Assembly (NCBI GenBank): GCA_021809225.1
Contig: JAKBAL010000022.1
Location: 1-11,738, forward strand
From: Pseudomonadota bacterium
GTDB taxonomy: Bacteria; Pseudomonadota; Alphaproteobacteria; UBA9655
Length of the DNA: 11,738 nucleotides
Direction: 5' to 3'
The notes beneath the pieces are model-generated. The model searched no databases and had not been told where the DNA came from. It saw only the letters and a list, made by a program, of their open reading frames with translations. The position numbers were made by a program, and so were the translations under genes. Position 1 is the first letter of the stretch, and each line of letters begins with the position of its first letter. Positions 1-8,462 of this stretch are shown here, one piece after another.

Positions 1-1566
1 GTTTCTGATTATTTCTGTATTTTCCGGTAACTTTTCTAAATCAATGATAAAGTCGCCAAAGCGTTTGAGATGCTCCGTCATGTATGGGCTAATTCTGGAG
101 GCGTCTTCTTTCGTAATCTCATGATCTTCCTGCTTGAGTTGATAGATGACCGCGCTGTAATCGATAATGTTATGTAAAACAAGGCAGTTAGCAAGAAGAG
201 CATTGTATTTTATTGCTTTTTCCATTTCATCTGGATCATTACTGGCGACAATCACCCTGGAGCCAAACCGTATCCAATCGCTAAGGGCATTATAAGATTC
301 GACTTTGTTGGTACTAGCCGTAATTACTTCGCGTAATTTAGAGTTAGAAAGATATTCCATTAGAAATTGAGTTCTAATGACGCGCCCAAGTTCCTGTAAA
401 GCCTGATAAAGACGGTTTTTGCGACTATAATTGGTTAACTTTCTCAGCAAGAAGGAGGAGGATATTTTCCCTTGCCTAATCGACAAAACAACCTGAAGCA
501 AATCTCGCCAATGGGTTTTTATAAGTTCCCAATCAATCTCTTCACTAAACAAGCTATCAATATTTTCATATTTTTCTTGTTTATTGCTGCGAAAGAATTT
601 TAAGTCTTGCCAGTTTCTAATTCGTGGCATGAGCTTTATGCCCAAAAGATAGGATAGCCCAAAGACAACGGTTGATTGCCCTTGTGTATCTGCGTGAATA
701 GTATCAGGCTGAATATTTGATTGATTTTTTAAAAGACCTTCTAGAATTTCAACGGCTTCCCAAACCCCGCAGGGAATAAAAGTTGAAAATAAAGCCACAT
801 AGGTATCAGCAATATGATTGTAGGCAATTCCTCCTTTTGCATTATAACGAATATGGGACTCTACCAAAAGATTATCTTCATAAATCTCGCGTAACGTTCC
901 ATCTGCGGCACAGCGACGATTATCTCCCCAGGCTGTTGTTAAAAGAAAGAGTTGGGAATAATTGATGATTTTATCTTTGGCTTTATCCAGCTGCTTGGCT
1001 GTAACATGATGGCGGTTAATCCATGACAACATATGCGGCGTTATCGTATTGGCCTTCATATGTTTAGCCCCTTGAGTCGGGCCCATTCCTGTTCCTTGGC
1101 AGAAGACGTTAAGAATATACCGTTCGATGGGGTTATCCAGTCGACTATCAACGCCGGATATAGGACCAAACTCGTGAGCCCAACCTGTTAGATGATGCGT
1201 TAAACAAGTAATATCCAACAAACTACGTTCTGGCATCCTTTGGTGTATTTTCTCTACCAGTTTTAATGTTTTTTTAGTTGGCTTAAGGGTGGGGACTTTT
1301 TTGAGAACAGGGGTACCATCTTTATTAATCATAAAATCAGATAAATTGGGGTAGAGTTTATCAACCTTCTGGGTTATTTGGCTGAGAGATTGTTTCAAAG
1401 AGGATACAAAGGCCTCAGCACTGTTGGGAAGGTTGAGATCTTGAAGATAGGATTCTGCAAGGGGGGTGCACTCTTCCCACTTTAATAAATGCAGACGGTA
1501 ATCAGAGAAAGAATCTGCCCCTTCGATAAAAATATCCCCTGAGCGAAGTTCATTAGAAAGGCAGCT
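1..1566 (-). pseudogene. tnpA: Tn3-family transposase TnpA, C-terminal catalytic part (downstream of amber stop; runs off window)
   Basis: This is the DDE catalytic half of a Tn3-family transposase, the enzyme that cuts transposon ends and joins them to target DNA by the replicative route. The reading frame is open from just after the TAG at 1567-1569 to base 1, about 522 codons, in the same frame as the N-terminal half. The first Asp lies in a CAADG motif (codon 901-903), the second in HADTQGQS (688-690), and the Glu in NKVESYN (298-300). All three are in one phase. Near the window edge the motif SPYMTEHLKRFGDFIIDL matches the usual C-terminal block of this family, so only a few residues should be missing to the left. 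With the N-terminal half the total is about 990 codons, the normal family size. No convincing ribosome site restarts translation after the stop, so the half is probably silent unless the stop is read through or is a sequencing error. Confidence 0.88.
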
Positions 1567-2973
1567 CTAGATACAAATCTCAAAAAAACGCCGATCAACA
1601 ACCCCATCTTTTGGTTTGCCAACATAAATCAGATTCTTCCACTTTTCAGAGAAAAAGCTTAGGTCCATAGTAAGGGGAACACAAAGGTGATCGGCCCTGC
1701 TATGGCGGTGTTCGACCAAAAAATTTAATCCATTAATAATATGGGCATTTTGTGTGCTTGAACGAAGAGGAAGAGTTCCCAAAACTTCAAACAAAGCGGA
1801 CCTTTTGCTACGAAAGTGGCGCCATAAAAGAGGAAGGTGATTTTTGCTGTTGTACGCAATAATATTTTGGCATATATCCGTCACTTTTTCGATTCCTCCT
1901 TGGTGATCTACCTTTTCCTTGAATTTAGAAGCAAAACGTCTTGTTTTGCTGCGAGATTCTTGGTAATCAGCAAGAACACCAAGCATGAGCTTGGCAAGGT
2001 CTTGTGTTTTCTCGGAATATTGGATTTGCAGCTTTTCTAATTCCTTTCTTGCACGTTTGTGAATCGAAGAAAGTGTTTTACATAGGAGCGTACCCAAAGC
2101 ATCTTTTGCAGCTTGTTGGGCTTGTTGAATTAAACAAGCGACAAGGGTATGTTTTTTTGGATCAGATAAGTCGTTGAGATTACTGATATCCAAAGACTTT
2201 GCTTCTTCTGCAAACTGCTTTATTTTTACTTTTGTAATATTTTTTAAGCAGAAATCCATAGACCCTAAATTCGTAAGCCAAGTATGATATTCAATCTGTT
2301 CTTTGAAATGTGTAATTGTAGGGGCTTTAGGGGCGCGTTTTAGTTTTTGATAAGCCGAATACGTCTCTTCCTTTTCAACAGTTAGAAGGGATTTTATGTT
2401 TTCGAGAATTCCCTTCTCTTCAAGACTGTTATTCACTTGTTGGAAAATTCCCCGATTGACTGTTGCCCTAGTATGACGAACCAGCCTATCTAAGGTATGA
2501 AAGGAAGGAAGCTCAAAACGTTTTATGACGAGTTCTTCAATAACGACGTTAATGATGTCGGCCACGTAATTCATCGTTTGAGAAGCTTTGGAGGCTGCCT
2601 GTATAGCTGTTCTTTGAGCTGAATACACCCCTCCCCAGGGAGTAATTTGCAAATAATTTCTTATACGTTCTCGATGACGTGACAAAGTTTTTGAATGTTG
2701 ATAAAAAGGTCTTAGGTTATGAGGAATTCCCATTTGTTTTCTGAGATGGTGCAAAATAGCCTGAGGCACTTCGCTTATATCAATGAAATAGCAAAGATTT
2801 TGAAATATCTTAAACTGGATCGCAAAATTAAACTGTAACCTATTTCCCCTTATATTATTCCTAATATAAGACCACTCCTCTTCTGCTAAGACATAACAGG
2901 TATCAAGCGTTTTTTGAGAAATTATCTTACTTGCTGAAAGATAAGGATAAGCAGTTCGCTCAATGGATGTCAT
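1567..2973 (-). pseudogene. tnpA: Tn3-family transposase TnpA, N-terminal part (DUF4158 region), ends at amber stop
   Basis: This is the N-terminal DNA-binding and linker half of the Tn3 transposase. I chose the ATG at 2973 because the protein then begins MTSIERTAYPYL, the usual opening of DUF4158, with a purine-rich AAAGAAAGAAG just upstream. The open frame extends to 3093, but those 40 extra residues look unlike the family and would cover the intergenic recombination region. Translation stops at TAG (1567-1569) after VDRRFFEICI. The next codons in the same frame read SCLSNELRSGDIFIEG, which matches the conserved LRSGD-x-(W/F)-V-EG block that normally follows. So the break is a single nonsense codon and not a frameshift or deletion. 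A Trp or Gln codon one base away could be ancestral. The gene diverges from tnpR, as in many Tn3 transposons. The protein as written would lack all catalytic residues. Confidence 0.87.
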
Positions 2974-3146
2974 CTGTCTTCTTTCTTTGTTCCAAAAACA
3001 GATGTTTTTGATATGTCGGAGACTAAACTTGAATTCTTTGCAAAAACTAATCAAAAAATGCATCAAAACTATTGCCAAATCCACTTGTGTCAAAATACAC
3101 TGTATTTTATGTTTTTGGAATGAATTTTAGAAGAGAAAGAACCTCA
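2974..3146. promoter_or_regulatory. Divergent tnpA-tnpR intergenic region; candidate res site / operators
   Basis: In Tn3 transposons with divergent tnpA and tnpR, the space between the genes carries the res site where resolvase acts, and usually both promoters. This 173-base gap contains two perfect dyads: CAAAAAC-agat-GTTTTTG at 2993-3010 and AAAATACA-c-TGTATTTT at 3092-3108. The second lies about 39 bases before the tnpR start and is preceded by TTGTGTC, loosely like the TGTC half-site found in Tn3 res sequences. The dyads are seen directly. Their role as resolvase subsites or operators is inferred from position. I could not assign a full three-subsite layout or clear -35/-10 boxes. Confidence 0.5.
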
Positions 3147-3701
3147 ATGAAATTTGGCTACGCCCGTGTTTCAAAAAATGATCAAAGCCTCGATGTCCAA
3201 ATCCAAAAATTGACAGGGGCAGGGTGTGATGAAATCTTTATGGAAAAAGTTTCTGGTGTTAAGGATGATCGCAAAGAACTTAACCGTCTGATTGATAAAC
3301 TCCGAAAAGGCGATACCGTTTGTGTTGTTCGTCTCGATCGCTTAGGTCGTCGCATGCTGAAACTCATACAGCTCATCAATGATTTTAAACAAAAAGGTAT
3401 TAACTTTGTTTCCCTTGAAAATGATATAGATACAACAACCCCCATGGGGATGTTACTTTTTAGTATGTGCGCGGCTTTTTCTGAAATGGAACGGGCGCTG
3501 ATTCAAGAGCGTGTAAAATCTGGCCTAGAGGCTGCGCATCAGAAAGGTAGAAAAGGGGGAAGACCAAGAGCCTTAACCCCAGCTAAACTTACCACTTTAA
3601 ATTCTTTAAAGAAAGGCGACGAATTCTCAGTAACAAAAATCTGCGAAATGGTTGGAATTACAAGATCAGTTTATTACAGAGCTCTTAAACAGGAAGATTA
3701 A
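3147..3701 (+). CDS. tnpR: Serine resolvase/invertase TnpR
   Basis: This is a small serine recombinase of the resolvase/invertase family. In a Tn3 transposon it resolves the cointegrate made by TnpA at the res site. From the ATG at 3147 the protein is 184 residues, the normal length. Its opening MKFGYARVS places the nucleophile Ser at residue 9 with Arg at 7. The RLDRLGRR segment (62-69) supplies further active-site arginines, and SEMERALIQERV (112-123) starts the long dimer helix. GRKGGRP (134-140) is the usual hinge, and residues 149-181 form the C-terminal helix-turn-helix (VTKICEMVGITRSVYYRAL). The open frame reaches back to 3072, but those 25 residues are not family-like and would run through the AAAATACA dyad, so I reject that start. 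The gene is divergent from the broken tnpA and is followed by a hairpin terminator. It appears intact. Confidence 0.93.
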   Translation: MKFGYARVSKNDQSLDVQIQKLTGAGCDEIFMEKVSGVKDDRKELNRLIDKLRKGDTVCVVRLDRLGRRMLKLIQLINDFKQKGINFVSLENDIDTTTPMGMLLFSMCAAFSEMERALIQERVKSGLEAAHQKGRKGGRPRALTPAKLTTLNSLKKGDEFSVTKICEMVGITRSVYYRALKQED

Positions 3702-3721
3702 TTCGAAAGCGACGAATTCTC
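3616..3721 (+). repeat. 13-base direct repeat at and just beyond the tnpR 3' end
   Basis: The 13 bases GCGACGAATTCTC occur at 3616-3628, inside tnpR, and again at 3709-3721, eight bases after the stop codon. Both copies fall in the tnpR reading frame and encode (G/S)DEFS. After the TAA the frame stays open for 19 more codons. This looks like a remnant of a local duplication of the 3' end or a longer ancestral C-terminus, though 13 bases is short enough to be chance in related sequence. Confidence 0.4.
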
Positions 3722-3738
3722 TAGAAAGCTCACAAAAC

Positions 3739-3759
3739 AAGGTGTTTTAGCACCTTTTT
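3739..3759 (+). terminator. Rho-independent terminator after tnpR
   Basis: AAGGTG (3739-3744) pairs perfectly with CACCTT (3751-3756) around a TTTTAG loop, and the stem is followed by more T residues. It begins 37 bases after the tnpR stop. The stem is only six pairs, so it is modest in strength. Confidence 0.55.
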
Positions 3760-3763
3760 AATC

Positions 3764-4063
3764 CCTTATGTCTCTTCTACTCACGAATCCTGGCTTCATA
3801 CCTACTTAAGGAAGAAGAGGATGTATCGCTATCCTCGAGTTAAACGAAAACGTCAAAAAGCAAATCTTGACAAAGGGTCGATGCACCAGAGACCTGAAAC
3901 TATCAATAGTAGAAAAAGTTTTGGACATTGGGAGGGGGATTTGATTCTGTTTCATAATACCCAAACGAATGTTTTTACACTTCAAGAAAGGAAGACACGG
4001 TTTCTTATAGGCCTTCTAAGCCCAAATCATTTGCGAGAAGATCCACTTTATCACGGAACTTAG
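3764..4063 (+). pseudogene. IS30-family transposase fragment (internal part only)
   Basis: This is a remnant of an IS30-family transposase, truncated at both ends. The readable frame includes HESWLHTYLRKKR followed by YRYPRVKRKRQ, which resembles the basic region before the IS30 catalytic core. Then come a HQRPETINSRKSFGHWEGDL block, typical of the family and holding the first catalytic Asp, and ERKTRFLIG. After that the similarity stops and the frame runs to a TAG at 4061-4063 without the second Asp, the Glu or the helix-turn-helix part. An ATG at 3821 exists, but the family resemblance starts upstream of it, from about 3764, so it is not a natural start. The fragment lies between the end of the Tn3 resolvase unit and the convergent large gene, and probably marks a junction of old insertion events. 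No IS30 terminal repeats were recognised. Confidence 0.75.
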
Positions 4064-4077
4064 ATTCATAAATAATA

Positions 4078-7000
4078 TTAGTTTATAGTACTAAAAATAG
4101 GAAATAATAAATCATAGTGATTATCATTAACATATACCATTAACCGACATATTCCTCCATCATCACTATCACAATTAAAAGTTTGACCATTAAGATAAAG
4201 TATCGAGGAACGACCGGTTTTCTTAAATAACTTAGCCTTAATACCAAAGCGATGCGCTAAATGCATAATAGCCGAAGGATCTAACCACTCATGGTTAGTA
4301 ATATAAAACTCATCCAAGATTTCGTTTTTTCGCTGAGCGGAAGCTTTGGAAAACTCAAATGTATACTTAATATAGCTTTTTATTTTTTGCTCAGACAGAT
4401 TTTTCTCTAGAAGAGTTAAATTTTCTGTTTCAAGAGTCAGTTTAGTTAGGGCTTGCTTTTTTTTGATTTTGCCCTCATCTGTTCTAGGTTTCGATTTTTT
4501 AGTTTTTTCCAATTCTTCCTTTTTACCTTTTAATGCTGAAAATTCTAAATCAACATCCGTAATAGCTCGTAACTGATTACCCGTATCACTTAACACACCA
4601 ACATTTCTAAGATGAAAATCAAGGGCAGTTGTTAACTCGTTATTTCCCACTCTCTTCCATAAATCTGCGGCACATTTTTCTACAAACTCTTTATAAAGTA
4701 TGAGCTCATCGTCCTTGGATGTATTTTTATAAATGAGATCCTTGATATGCGCAGCGCTTGCTAGTACCTTTTCCCAATCAACAGAGCCTGCTGGTTGTTG
4801 CTCAATCATCGCTTCAAATTCAGCATCTATTTTCTTTTGTTCAACTGCATTGGTAATAGATCCTCTTATTCTAGTGTTCCAGTCTGAAAAGGCATGACCT
4901 TTAAAAGCATCCACATCTTTCTCTTTCGCAGTTGTAAACATTAGATCACAAAGATACCGTAGTTTGACATTCTGCTCAACTCGGAGGTTTACTGATTCGT
5001 CTAATAAATTCATTTCACATTCGTTAACATATGATTTCATAGCTTTAATCAAATTTTTTCTTTGAAGTCCAAGGGCATGAAAACAGCAGTCTCCTTTGCT
5101 GCCATCTAACTTGATACACACATACTTTTGTCCATTTTCACTACATAATATTTCGTCCGAGACGCCCAAATAACCAAGATCTTTGCTATATCTTACTTCA
5201 GCGTTCTTTTTTGCTAGCATCAAGTCTCCTGGATCAATCGACAGATGATCTGTAAGGAAACTTGCATGATCATCTTCATCACTATTTTTAGGCTTTTTTG
5301 TTATATCTTCAATAAATACAACACAAAAATTGAATCCTTGTTTTTCTACGATCTTGCGAGTTTGATCTATTCCCCAAAGTTGTTGATTATGAAAATCCTC
5401 TTTTCCAGAATCATCACCAATAATACCTAATACAATCGTGAAATTTTTTCGCTCTTGGTGAGGCAAAATTCCTTGATGTTTTTTTGTTAAAGAGGGATGC
5501 TTTTCCAGAAAAGCGAGCGCTTTTTCTAAAAGTTGAGTTATGTCTTTAATAAAATTTGGGTTTATTTTTTCAAGACTTATTTCATTTTTTATTTCCACCT
5601 CACTCATTCTTTTCTTAATGCCATATGAAAAATAATCCTCTACAGCATCTAAACATCGACATAGTGCATCTTCATAGGGTTCAAAACGAGTGATTATTGT
5701 TTTTATTTCATCTATATTTGTAATTTTCTTTATCAGTTGACGCACCGGTTTCTTTACATTCAAAATACTATTGTTGATCCTCTTAAGAAAATCAGCATCT
5801 CTCTTCTTTTTTGCTCCTCGACCTTTGGTTGCTGTTACTAATTTCTTTTCATTATTAAATTTTTCTCTAAAGCTTGAACTCCAAACTTGTTCTACTTTGT
5901 CATTTTTCTTTGTTATATCGTTATCAGAACTTTTTTCTTTAACTTTCTTTTCATGGAATGGAAGTTTTATGTTTTTATTATAAAATTCTTGCAATATGTC
6001 TGTGATTAACAAACCAGGTAAAGCTCTTCTATCTAAATTTTCACCAAGAAATAATGCACACCTTTCAACTTGTGTTCGATGATGATCAAACTCTCCTGCA
6101 CGTTCTCTTTTTATATGGATCAAAAAGTATTTGCTATCAGAACTCTGCATTAAAATATCTGCAAATTCAAACTTATCGTCTCTACCACCAATCGAGACGT
6201 TTTCACGATCAAGCAGAACTGCTTCGGAAACATTCTCTATTTGTGCCCGCATTGCCGCTATAGCGGCTTTGTTATATGCCAATTCTTTATAATCTTTACT
6301 ATTAAGATCAACTTGGTAGCTAGGTAAAAAGAGATCCTCTTGCTTTACTGTTATCTCAGCGATTCTCTTTTTAATTGCCTCAAATCTTGCGGCATGAATT
6401 CGATACCATAATCCACGATCAAGCCAATAAAAATTATTTATTCCACCAGGCTCAGGACAAAAAGGAATTGGTAATGACCGAACAAGCTGCACTGCTTTAT
6501 AATTTTGTCCATCGATATTTATTTTTTCCAAATACCCCATTGTTCTAATTTTTTTTAAGATTGGAGAAACATCTTGTTCTCCTCTTACACGAAACCAAAA
6601 AGTCCAATGCAAATACAAAATTTCATCTTTTTTAAAATATTTTTTCCAATTTTCTTGAAGGATTTTATTAAGTTCAATAGAAGTTGGCTCATCCACAGGT
6701 TCATCTAAATAAGGTGTAAAATTTTTATGGATGCTACCTTTTCTATAAATTTTATAAACATTCTTAGCAACTTCATACATGGTGCTTCTACGAGTAAATA
6801 GCTTTTGAGGAATATCCTCTTTATCTTTCTCAGCGTGCTTTTTACCTTTAGTTAGTTTAAACTTCAAAAAATCATCACCAATTAAAAGTGAATTCCCCCA
6901 GTTTCTTAACGGCTTAAGTCTCACTTTTTCTAGTCCATCTCTAGCCGGGTCAATCGAAAAATCGCTAATTTTTCCGAGACCTTGTTGTTGTTTTCCAGTA

Positions 7001-8412
7001 CCTCGCATGGGTTTCGCTTGACGATGTGTTTCTGTAACTATTTCTTTGATGTTGCTGAGATCGTTATCTTTATCTTTTAAAGTTGAAGCAACACCAAGCG
7101 AAGTTACTACTTTTAGACCGAAGGAAGGGATAACAGAAGTTGTATTTAATAGAGAAGCCCAACTTCCTATAAGATAGGCTAACATTTTGTCTGATTCTTC
7201 ATTTACTGGAAATAAAACCATTGAGGCCGCATATTCGAACTCTTCGTCATCTTCATCTTCATCCATGTTTTCTTCACTAAGTGACGAAGAACCCTGTTCA
7301 TCCTCATCTTCGCTTACAGAGTAAGAAGAAATAATTTCTTCGACATCGGGATCATCTAACATAGGACTATTCGTCTCCTCTTGATCTCCCGCTTCTTTGA
7401 GAAGAACTTGTGTTAAGAGGGCGGAACGTAAAGCTGCTTTTCTACGTTTTAATTGCACAATAAAATGTTGAGGGCAGCTTCCTTCCTGAGAGAATGCTTT
7501 TACCTCGAGTGAGGATTTCCTGCTTGATTTAGCAGATGCATGAATAAATGGCCTAACTTCTGCAGAAACATCTTCAGCCTCAAGATTGTAAGCAACCATA
7601 GATTTGTCTAAAAGAGCTAATGTATAATAAGCTGGGGATGTATCCGTATGTATATATTCATTTAAATTGAACTTCTGTTTTTCGGGAAGCACATTTATTG
7701 AGCCGAGAGAAGCCTCTATAAGTTTCTTCCCCTCAGCTAAATCAGTTAAATTTTGATGGGAGTTGTCTGTTTTTTGATACTTTCGAGGTGTTGTAGAGTT
7801 TTTTACAAAATTAGGTGCCTCTCTCTTTGTAGGCGTATTTGATTGTTTTCTTTGTGCATCTGGTGAAATTATTAAGGATTTACCCTGTGCAACAGAAACT
7901 TTATTTTGCTTGGGCGTAACATCAATTTTTGATGATTTTTTTGCCTTTATGTTCGCACTTAACTCTTTTTGGCTATCAGAACCATTCTCATCATCTCCAA
8001 CATATGAGTCGGCATTTTGTTTTGAAAAAACTTTATCAAATGATGGACTTATATTTTGAACTAAATCAGGCAAGGATTTTTTATCTGCAACAGAAACCTT
8101 CCCTGATGGCGGAAAAAGAGCAGTAATTAATATTTGTGACTTTGGTTTTACTTCTCTGGAGGAGTTTGGTGAAGGTGTGGGTCGAACAGAAGGTTTTACT
8201 TCTTGTATTATGTTATTTCTCTCTTCATCTGAAAGAGGAACAGCAAAAGCAGATGAAAAAATAGAAAGATGAATAAGAATGAAGTATTTACAAATTCTAG
8301 TATTAAAAATTCTGCAATTTTTAAAATTATTTATAATATTTATGTATTTTTTTTGTTTTGAGAGAAAAGTAGAAATATTCGTGAAATCTATAAAATATTT
8401 TTTTTTGTTCAC
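4078..8412 (-). CDS. Giant secreted effector/toxin candidate: signal sequence, DUF6119-like domain, OTU-like cysteine protease
   Basis: A 1444-residue protein, unnamed by me, with recognisable parts. Residues 42-57 are hydrophobic and end in AFA before VP, like a Sec signal cleaved after Ala57, although the basic n-region is unusually long. Residues 60-480 are polar and probably disordered, with an acidic tract at 368-394. Residues about 600-1037 resemble DUF6119 (TIGR04141): GLWYRI (668-673), AYNKAAIAA, EFADIL and FLIHIKR (E749, D752, H766, K768), then a late FTIVLGIIGD strand. The pattern recalls PD-(D/E)XK-type nucleases, but that is inference. Residues about 1085-1440 look like an OTU deubiquitinase: GDCCFHAL (Cys1109) and NDNHYDLL (His1432), with a charged coiled-coil-like insert at 1290-1345. 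The start is a GTG without a clear Shine-Dalgarno site. Such fusions occur in effectors of intracellular bacteria that act on host ubiquitin. The gene is monocistronic, convergent with the IS30 scrap and divergent from higB. Confidence 0.8.
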   Translation of the reverse strand: MNKKKYFIDFTNISTFLSKQKKYINIINNFKNCRIFNTRICKYFILIHLSIFSSAFAVPLSDEERNNIIQEVKPSVRPTPSPNSSREVKPKSQILITALFPPSGKVSVADKKSLPDLVQNISPSFDKVFSKQNADSYVGDDENGSDSQKELSANIKAKKSSKIDVTPKQNKVSVAQGKSLIISPDAQRKQSNTPTKREAPNFVKNSTTPRKYQKTDNSHQNLTDLAEGKKLIEASLGSINVLPEKQKFNLNEYIHTDTSPAYYTLALLDKSMVAYNLEAEDVSAEVRPFIHASAKSSRKSSLEVKAFSQEGSCPQHFIVQLKRRKAALRSALLTQVLLKEAGDQEETNSPMLDDPDVEEIISSYSVSEDEDEQGSSSLSEENMDEDEDDEEFEYAASMVLFPVNEESDKMLAYLIGSWASLLNTTSVIPSFGLKVVTSLGVASTLKDKDNDLSNIKEIVTETHRQAKPMRGTGKQQQGLGKISDFSIDPARDGLEKVRLKPLRNWGNSLLIGDDFLKFKLTKGKKHAEKDKEDIPQKLFTRRSTMYEVAKNVYKIYRKGSIHKNFTPYLDEPVDEPTSIELNKILQENWKKYFKKDEILYLHWTFWFRVRGEQDVSPILKKIRTMGYLEKINIDGQNYKAVQLVRSLPIPFCPEPGGINNFYWLDRGLWYRIHAARFEAIKKRIAEITVKQEDLFLPSYQVDLNSKDYKELAYNKAAIAAMRAQIENVSEAVLLDRENVSIGGRDDKFEFADILMQSSDSKYFLIHIKRERAGEFDHHRTQVERCALFLGENLDRRALPGLLITDILQEFYNKNIKLPFHEKKVKEKSSDNDITKKNDKVEQVWSSSFREKFNNEKKLVTATKGRGAKKKRDADFLKRINNSILNVKKPVRQLIKKITNIDEIKTIITRFEPYEDALCRCLDAVEDYFSYGIKKRMSEVEIKNEISLEKINPNFIKDITQLLEKALAFLEKHPSLTKKHQGILPHQERKNFTIVLGIIGDDSGKEDFHNQQLWGIDQTRKIVEKQGFNFCVVFIEDITKKPKNSDEDDHASFLTDHLSIDPGDLMLAKKNAEVRYSKDLGYLGVSDEILCSENGQKYVCIKLDGSKGDCCFHALGLQRKNLIKAMKSYVNECEMNLLDESVNLRVEQNVKLRYLCDLMFTTAKEKDVDAFKGHAFSDWNTRIRGSITNAVEQKKIDAEFEAMIEQQPAGSVDWEKVLASAAHIKDLIYKNTSKDDELILYKEFVEKCAADLWKRVGNNELTTALDFHLRNVGVLSDTGNQLRAITDVDLEFSALKGKKEELEKTKKSKPRTDEGKIKKKQALTKLTLETENLTLLEKNLSEQKIKSYIKYTFEFSKASAQRKNEILDEFYITNHEWLDPSAIMHLAHRFGIKAKLFKKTGRSSILYLNGQTFNCDSDDGGICRLMVYVNDNHYDLLFPIFSTIN

Positions 8413-8462
8413 AAAATCCCCAATTATTATTTTTTTATGTTTCCTCTTGAAAGGAGAATAAA

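Noticed and set aside
783..965. 60-codon plus-strand frame
   Set aside because: It lies opposite the catalytic region of tnpA, which is strongly conserved; it is a shadow.
1567..1569. Amber codon as a site of pyrrolysine insertion
   Set aside because: Pyrrolysine use is not expected in a Tn3 transposase, and the codon is not at a conserved catalytic place; nonsense mutation or error is simpler.
1837..2040. 67-codon plus-strand frame
   Set aside because: It is antisense to the TnpA N-terminal half and has no family features.
2974..3093. 40-residue N-terminal extension of TnpA to a start at 3093
   Set aside because: The extra residues are not family-like and span the tnpA-tnpR regulatory gap; MTSIERTAYPY at 2973 is the usual start.
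3072..3146. 25-residue N-terminal extension of the resolvase
   Set aside because: Serine resolvases begin a few residues before the Y-A-R-V-S motif, and the extension crosses a perfect dyad.
3182..3445. 87-codon minus-strand frame
   Set aside because: It is antisense to the resolvase catalytic domain.
8279..8461. 60-codon plus-strand frame rich in Phe, Ile and Leu
   Set aside because: It is antisense to the AT-rich signal-sequence part of the effector; its hydrophobic look comes from T-rich base composition.
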